NCBI GenBank assembly: GCA_036362985.1
Contig: JAYGXS010000001.1
Coordinates: 13,186,570 to 13,250,569, forward strand
Source: Ligula intestinalis
Lineage: Eukaryota; Platyhelminthes; Cestoda; Diphyllobothriidea; Diphyllobothriidae
Length of the DNA stretch: 64,000 nt
Direction: 5' to 3'
Every line of letters starts with the position of its first letter. Positions within the stretch are counted from its first letter, which is position 1. This document shows, in pieces, positions 57,353 to 64,000 of this stretch. The translations under genes and the position numbers were made by a program. The notes below the pieces were generated by a model. That model saw only the letters and a program-made list of their open reading frames with translations, made no database searches and was not told the origin of the DNA.

Positions 57353-58779
57353 TAAATCTGGTCAAAATTTTGTCAGGGTGTGTCTGTATGTGTGCTTCCC
57401 CTAAGGGGCCACACGATAGTTGGGTCGGACCAACGCAGGGGACGAGTCAGAGCCCGATAGGCATTGTTGGGATGCGCTCTCTTAACAATATCGCACATAG
57501 GGAGTGGTGGCCGGCTAAGGTACATGTTCACGCTAGTACAGCTAACAGCCTCCAGGTTTCTTGATTCTGTCATGATGTTTAACTCAGATGATTGAGGGAG
57601 AAGGCAGTATACTTCAATGTGCGGAAGTTTTCTGTTCATATAAACAAACTTTCGCATAAATCACCGTTTTTCTGCGTGTGTGTGTGGGTGGCAGAGAGAT
57701 TTTAATGATCCACCTTCGCGTGAAACGCTCAACCCCTCGCCCCTCGTGATTGTTAGTACGTGCGCGTCAGTTTCTGCCTAAATAAACCCAGTCTGGCCAA
57801 TCACCTTCAAAGCTGAATCATAATTATTCGCTTGCTATGTACAAAATACACTATCCCTCCTTACTGGCGTTCCACTTCTTAGCGGAAAAAGTCTTTCATT
57901 TTGTCTTAAGCCACTGCGACAAGATAAAATGCATTAAAGCCTGTATATGGTTGACTAGAAGCTAACGTGATCCAGAGATAAATGCACTGCAGCTATATCG
58001 TATCGTGGATGTGAAGCGGTTCAGTACTCCACTGAGACGTTGGCCCGCAGTACTCAACATCAGCTCGGTTTCCAACACTAGGAGCGCATCAGCAATCAGA
58101 AACCATCTGATCTACGCAGTTTATCACAATTCAGTAGCAAACCTGTCGCTGGCACCCCCGTACCCCGAGGCTTGACCTCGCAGCTGCTTCTGCCTAACCG
58201 ATAACAGCTGCAAAAGAGTCCCCTGTCCTTCGGCTTTGCGGTAGCTTATACAGTGTCACGTGCGCAAACACCTACACCTACACGCGCGTCCAAATAAGCA
58301 CGCCTGCCTAAGGACAACTTGAATAATTCACCCCTCAGTTTATGCAGCAAAGACCTTCAAAGGCGACACCACCTCGGGCAATTGCAACACACCAGCACTT
58401 GAACCTGCTGCGCAACCCTACTTAAGCAGCTGTCACAACTGTTTCATGCTCTCTCAGGTCTGGACGGACGCAGTTAACAATAGCTCTGACTTCGCCAGTG
58501 ACCACTGCCGCCTGAGACAGCAACATGGAGTTCTGGGCACATTAAATCACTCCTTCTGGTGACTTCTGCCTTTGACCTTCTACCTAGGGATTTGACCTGA
58601 TGATTGTAGTGATCCGAGTTCACCCACGACTAAGACAGCTACAGCGTCACTTTTAACTAAAATATTGTAATTCTGATCTGAAACTTGGCTCATTGCTGAA
58701 AAAAATCGCCCTTGGCAATCAGGATGGTCTCGCACAATAGTTCCAGGTAGGATATTGGAATGGGAAGGTCCCGTTATGC
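57353..58779. other. Mostly unassigned; one R2 right terminus
   Basis: The part 57835-57935 resembles an R2 right terminus (tagcggaaaaagtcttt and tcttaagccactgcgac). The rest shows no gene or RNA. Confidence 0.4.
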
Positions 58780-59190
58780 AGGTAGTCTTTCGAAGTAATT
58801 TTTTCAACAAAACAAAGGTTGCCCAAATCAGAAGTCAAGGAAGACAGATGAGTTTTGAATATCTTTTTACTATGAGGAAGAAGCCACACAATGGCTTCTG
58901 CCAAGCGCTTGCTGCCAGCTCTGATTACACAGCTGTGTCAGTCACTGCCCACTCTTCGGATTACTTAACTCGGAGCCGTGTCCCTATGTCGCCTGTAGCC
59001 AATCGATTGAACGGCGCGCATTGATTGAATCAGAGTTTATATCGCAGGGACTAAAGTTAATAGGTAAAATCCTTACTGCTGCGATTTTCAGGCCCGGTAC
59101 CGTGTGGGAAAAGAAGAAGTGAGAGACACCAAGTGGGAGGAATAGTATGCTTTGTACAGCGGTAGTGAGTAAAATAGGTTGGAGTAAGTT
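58780..59190. repeat. R1-like terminus followed by R2 left terminus
   Basis: R1-type text (aaatcagaagtcaaggaaga near 58825) is followed by a gtagccaatcgattgaacgg block near 58995, then R2 left-type text (gctgcgattttcaggcccgg near 59077, gtgggaggaatagt near 59132). Confidence 0.6.
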
Positions 59191-59819
59191 GACTGTCAGA
59201 CGAGCATGTGTCCGCATCCAAGAGGGGCTGGCGTCCAAAGTGTGAGGAGGCAACGGCCGTCACAGTGAGGTCCTGTGTGAGTCAGCCCTGTTGATGATTG
59301 GCTAGACTGGGCTGAGGTCGGAAAACACAAGCTGTGCATGTGCTAATAGCCGCGAGAGGTGAAAAGTTGAGCATTGCACGCGGACTTGGATCAATACCGT
59401 TTTATGACCTGATGGTTATATCACATAGACGGATTTTAACAATCCGCATCTTGTGAACAGTTTATGCGCTTTTGGGTTTAAAATACCACCAATAACTAAA
59501 AAAAATCGGAAAATCACACTACCCCATGTACTATTGTGGTAAGACCACTTACACCTTATTTGACGTTAATTAAAAGAGACTAACAGTCAAAGATACTAAT
59601 GGCCAAAAACAGCAGGAGTTCGAATAGTAATAAAATAATTTTAACCTTCAGTTCTCGTGCACACAGCGATAGAGTTCATGCGGTGTTGTCAATGCATTCA
59701 AATACGAGGGTCTGCCAAGGAAAAATGGAGGCGAGAATGTTAACGATCAAAAATAGTTTGCGAACTCGCCACAGTACTGTAGCGACCTCTTACTTTCCTC
59801 GGACGCCGCAGGGACAGGT

Positions 59820-60054
59820 CATGTCTGGCATGACCACCACGCGTGCGCAAGAGACGATATTAAAACCCCCCGTTCATGGTCACCGTCTGTCTGGCTCACC
59901 GGCCAACCACTTTTCAAGGCCAGTCCACAAAGGCGCATGGTGTGGGGATTGAATAGGATTAGACACTCCCGGAGCAGGCGACCTACGTGCCTGTTGTAGA
60001 CTCCCAGACCCGGCGACTACACCGACCGGAATGCGACTCACGGTCCACTCACGG
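59820..60054 (+). repeat. Internal block shared with R1 copies
   Basis: Phrases ccactttt-caaggccagtccacaaagg and cagacccggcgactac resemble 47960-48080 and 63560-63700 (ttccaaggtcggttcgcaaa, ggacccggtttgctcac). The repeat is diverged. Confidence 0.45.
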
Positions 60055-60175
60055 CATTTGTAGGTTAGCGGTAGAGCATTAGCCTCCGGCAAAGGCTTTC
60101 TCTGATGCGCGGGTTCAAATCCCGCCAAACGTCTAGAGTTTTTCAAACTTGGGTTAACTCAAATTCTCGGGTTTT
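60055..60175 (+). repeat. tRNA-derived SINE-like unit
   Basis: The A box is taggttagcggtagagca (60061) and the B box ggttcaaatcc (60112-60122) in a perfect T arm (gcggg and cccgc). The ends gcatttg and caaacgt could pair. The tail gagtttttcaaacttgggtt resembles the tail at 51572. The anticodon region is irregular, so a functional tRNA is unlikely. Confidence 0.7.
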
Positions 60176-60499
60176 GTCTCGAGTTCCTTTTATTAGCTGG
60201 GGTTAGCTGAAAAAAAACATGTTTCCACCTTCACCTTACCTTCATGCCTCTCATTGTCAATGTGAATTTCGTCCACTGACTTCATTAACTCCCGTACCAT
60301 TGGGGCAAATAGCATTGTATTAGGTAGAAATTAAGTGCGTACATAACTCGTTGGTATTATGGATTGCTCCTAGGAAATTTTGCGTATTCTGTCTGCATTA
60401 AATGACACTGCTAGTGGTGAGACAGGATGCAGCAAAAGTCTACTTAACTAAGAAAATAGTTAGCAGTGCACAGTGAAGATCTATCGTAGTGGCTTAAGT

Positions 60500-61395
60500 T
60501 AAAAGAAAAGGCCCTTGCCGCTGCGGTTTATAGGCCCAGTTCCGGGTGGAAAGAGAAGAAGTGATGTACCAGGTGGGAGGAATGTTATATCGTGCACATA
60601 TTTGGTAAAGAATCAGTCGGACGAAGTTGGTAGTCAGAGGAGTGCACAATCGCCCACAAGAAAACCTGTGTCCGAAGTGTGGGAACGTGGCAGTCGTCGC
60701 AGTGAGGTCCTGTATAAGTCTGCCTTGAAGGTGATCCGCTAGACCGGATTGGGGTAGGCACTAGTGTGTCCGCACTTGTTAGCTACCGCGAGTGGTGAGA
60801 GATTGAGTGTTGGGTGTGGAGTTGGGTCACTACAGGGCATCGCATGCGAGTATCAAACTTTGCTAATCGGAGGCAAAACAAAGCCATGGTCTTATGGGAT
60901 CAGAGGACGGGGAAATGAGCGTGCCCGTGTTACAGATGGCTTTGCACTTAATTCCCGAGGGTAAGCGTTGGTTTAAGGGTGGGGTTTAAGGTAAAGTTTG
61001 GACACAAGAACAGGCAAACTTGAAGTGGCCAAAGTCCGCGCAGAACCTCACGTGACATCAAGTCTTGCTCTACCTTTTGGACAGTCGCTGCGGCCACTCA
61101 GTGCTGATAGGGTGCGCACATGTCTCCATCTGCTCACGCGGTCTGGCCAATAACATCTCAAGACCGACTCACACAAAGGCTGCTCCAGACGCTGTGGCGA
61201 TTCCAGCGGTCACCTCACTTCCGACGCGGCGTTATATCCAGTGGTTGTTCGTTCGTCTGACAGTCACTTTCCTACCATATTTTCTCCACTTCCTTCCGTA
61301 CAGAATAAACTGTTCCTTCCACTCTGGTCTCCCATGACTTCTATTCTCCTTATGAACCGAGCCTGAAGATCGTAGTGGCAAGTATTAAAGTTACT
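60500..61395. mobile_element. R2 element with inverted termini, about 890 bp
   Basis: Left end ctgcggtttataggcccagt with gaagaagtgatgtaccaggt; right end tatgaaccgagcctgaagat with cttctattctccttatg. The inverted arms of roughly 100 bp flank non-coding sequence. Confidence 0.65.
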
Positions 61396-61501
61396 GCTCC
61401 CCCTGCCACAAATCCCAGCCTGAAACTCCGCGCAAGACCCCTTCAGTATGGGGATGCCTATTCCCGCCCCTAACCAAATATTGTTTCCTTGGAAGTGTCG
61501 A

Positions 61502-61650
61502 AAGGAGTGATAGTCGACTGCAGAAGGTTCCCAAAGTCAACAGTCAGTAAGACCAATTAGAAAGGACAGTGTACTTTAACAAAAGGAGCTGACAAAAGGC
61601 TCTGCAGAAAAGAGCGGCTCACAGTAGACCAAGCAGTTGTTGTGACCGAG
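61502..61650. repeat. R1 left terminus
   Basis: Shares gtcgactgcagaaggttccc, aaaggagctgacaaaaggct and ctgcagaaa with 63168-63290 and 40658-40760. Confidence 0.7.
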
Positions 61651-62060
61651 TTCTTGTATTCTGCTCAGGTTTGAAGGCAACCTCTAACCTGTCCTGCAAC
61701 AAATCAGGTAATGGGTCACACTGATTGGAGGACAGCGTTCACAGCAGATCTAACAAGGGCGTCCGGGGGAGAAGCTAGCAGGCAGGACGGCCAGGCGTCG
61801 CAACGAAAGCACAATGAGCCACGCGGGGTGGAGAATCACATGCGGGCCTGCAGCTTAGCAGGAGAGACAAGTTGTCAGCTAGGGGCTGATTGCAGGACCA
61901 CCACAGAAGCAACTACGGACGCTCCTAGACTTACGAATTAGTTGCCTTCTGAACAGTCATTCGCAACTCTAGATGTTTGTCAGTTATTATTTGACAACAC
62001 TTTACGTAGAACCATGCTGTTTTAAAATGTAAGTCCATAAGTACGCATGAAAATAACTCT

Positions 62061-62459
62061 ATGTTCGACCCAAAGCGGACTGTCGACGATCTGGACGGAT
62101 GCCTCTGTTTTTCCAGTTCCGTGGCGGACTCTGCAATCAGCAAGGAAGAATCAGGACGTGGCTTCTACACGGTGATGATCCTGGGAACCTTTGCAATGCC
62201 CCCCTCCCCAGTGGGAACTCCCTTTTTTCTCCTAAATCCCACGCATTCCCCCCACAAGGGCGACAGTTTTTCTCCTAAAAATCCCTGAGGAGTTTTTTCA
62301 CTGTCTGCTCCTATTTTCATCCTATGACTCAGGACAACTGGCCTCGCCAACAGTCTAAGCAGCAAATTTTTTGCTACCACTGCACATATGTACAAATAGG
62401 GCACTCAAAGGAATTTTTCCTATATACCCTCAATATACTGATACTGATACTGATACTGA
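62061..62459 (+). repeat. Repeat R4, copy 2, with CTGATA-type tail
   Basis: Matches 17649-18060 from gacgatctggacggatg to cctcaatatactgatactga. It ends in four units of the tail (62435-62459). Tail and consistent 3' boundary fit retrotransposition, but no coding part is known from this window. Confidence 0.8.
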
Positions 62460-63167
62460 ATATGTTTTCCTATCCTAAAACATACTGGTAATACAGTAAT
62501 ACATATATTCTCTTCGTTCTTATGTCTGTTCTTACCTTGTGAACTCGATCCGAATTGTCATGCACACGACATACTGCCTATAACAAACTCGAGTAATATG
62601 AAGCGTTGGCCCTGAGGAGGGCTAACATAGACAGAACAAACATTGTTCACAACTTTTTCAGGTTTATTCATGCCGCCGTCTCCGTCATTCTGTGTGTCGG
62701 CTACGAGATTCACGCGCACACTCAGGCTTGTATAAACTGCGCAGATGGTCATTTTGGACCCTGCGGGAGTGGTTTGTTTGTTATCAAGGCCAGGCATCAG
62801 ATGTCGCAGTCTGTTTGCTTTGAAAAGTCAAACACACCAGCGTTTGCCACGAATATATACGCAACTGTATTTACTATATTCCGGGTGCCTGCTGAAACAA
62901 GGTGCCTCTGACACATGTGTGTTTCACTAATGACAGTTGTGCGTCCGGCATTGTGAGACTTCAGATGATGCTCTCCCTAAAAACGAGAGAAGTCTTCTGT
63001 CGTTTAGCCAATCAAACCCATCAAAACCGGCCAATAACCTTAAAGGCTGAGGCAGACAAGCCGCTGATCATGGCGCTCAGACGCCTGTCCTTGAAAGATG
63101 TTCAGTTCGGTGACGTTACTGTTAACTAGCTGAGTCTTCGGTGGATGGCAAGCAGTTTTGTTGAAAG

Positions 63168-63900
63168 GAGAGCGATCGTCGACTACAGAAGGTTCCCCCA
63201 AGTCAGAAGTCAGGTAAGACCGATGAATTTTGACATTTTACTGTGATAAAGGAGCTAACAAAAGGCTCTGCAGAAACAAGCTACCCACAGTACAGATGCC
63301 AGTTGATGTATGCGTGCTCTGTGTCTTTGCACAGGGTAACAGGATCCGGAGACGTCCTTCAGCCGACGAAAAAATTGTCAAAACTGATTGGCGTCAAGCC
63401 CGCTTAGTAAAAAGAGCCAAGAAGCGAGGCATTGAATCGAGAAAGCAGCATCGCCGGACCACGAAGCTTGCGGCTCGGTAAGGAGCGTGTGACGGTCATT
63501 CTGTAGCGACCTTGTATGTCTAAGCCATGCTTGCCTCGGACGCCGCCGTGATAGGCCATTCAAGGTCATCCTCTGTTTGGCTTCTCAAGGTCACTGCACT
63601 TACTGCGGGGAAGTTGTTTACGCTCAGTCACTCCCAGAACCGACGATCTTTTGTTCAGTTGTAGTTGTTCGGACCCGGTGATCTACTTGCCGGACTGCGC
63701 CTCTGGACTCCGGCCCATTCATGGCTTGACCGCACTTGTCTGGGAGTCACTTGCTCATTTCTCATATTCTACTCATTCAACACTACATTAAATCATTTAT
63801 AACAATCTGGCCCTCCAAGCCTTATCATACCCACTAGCTTTAAATGTTGTGATACATTCAATCGCCTATTATCTGGCCGGGCTATATCTTATCTCGTATT
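63168..63900. mobile_element. R1 element, about 730 bp
   Basis: Left terminus gactacagaaggttccccca with aagtcaggtaagaccgatga; right terminus ataacaatctggccctccaa with gcctattatctggccgg. The right terminus read inversely contains the ggccagattgtta form of the GGCCAGAGTG phrase seen in R2, so R1 and R2 appear related. Confidence 0.6.
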
Positions 63901-64000
63901 GTTGATCCTGACGTTTCTCTACCCTATAAAAACGACTTTGACGCTTCTTTATTCTACACTCGACGCCAACGTTCTCTACATTCTACACTGTCGACTCCAA

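Noticed and set aside
1..64000. CRISPR array, rRNA genes or prokaryotic operon structure
   Set aside because: No regularly spaced repeats, no rRNA-like blocks and clear spliceosomal introns; the window is eukaryotic.

Overview
The window looks like a repeat-dense invertebrate genome, most likely a parasitic flatworm and perhaps a tapeworm of the large-genome diphyllobothriid type. The evidence is one clear animal gene whose short introns are only 29-40 nt, several CR1-like LINE families in different states of decay, a Penelope-like element with a hammerhead-type ribozyme, and many small inverted-repeat elements. Species assignment is inference.

The only intact host gene I can support is a Rab GDP-dissociation inhibitor (GDI) on the + strand, 25176-33874. 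Eight exons join into 446 codons plus a stop. Four introns are very short (40, 29, 35, 40 nt), three are long (2262, 1348, 3604 nt), and one of the short ones has a GC-AG border. All exon joins keep the reading frame.

Left of the gene (1-24.3 kb) is a LINE graveyard. Element A (minus, about 432-4990) has an ORF1 with an internal ~100-residue duplication and an ORF2 that has lost the catalytic half of its reverse transcriptase. Element B (plus, about 5990-13558) is split by element C (minus, about 9241-12105), a younger 5'-truncated copy containing a 400-base assembly gap. Further LINE fragments lie at 13565-14950, 14975-16380, 16390-17131, 18086-18480 and 23290-24301. A 2.9-kb non-autonomous TIR element (20126-23023) carries a nested 291-bp MITE, and the unfilled version of the MITE target survives in a neighbouring duplicate.

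Right of the gene (33.9-64 kb) I find no host gene. This part holds Penelope-like fragments (43399-44700, 52600-53430 and several 3' ends), tRNA-derived SINE-like units including a head-to-head pair at 51057-51612, a ~1.5-kb diverged direct duplication (50850-52500 versus 53990-55400), and two related groups of short elements with inverted termini (called R1 and R2 here). The most notable non-coding signal is the hammerhead-ribozyme-like core at the 3' end of the Penelope-like elements, with one apparently intact copy and several decayed ones.
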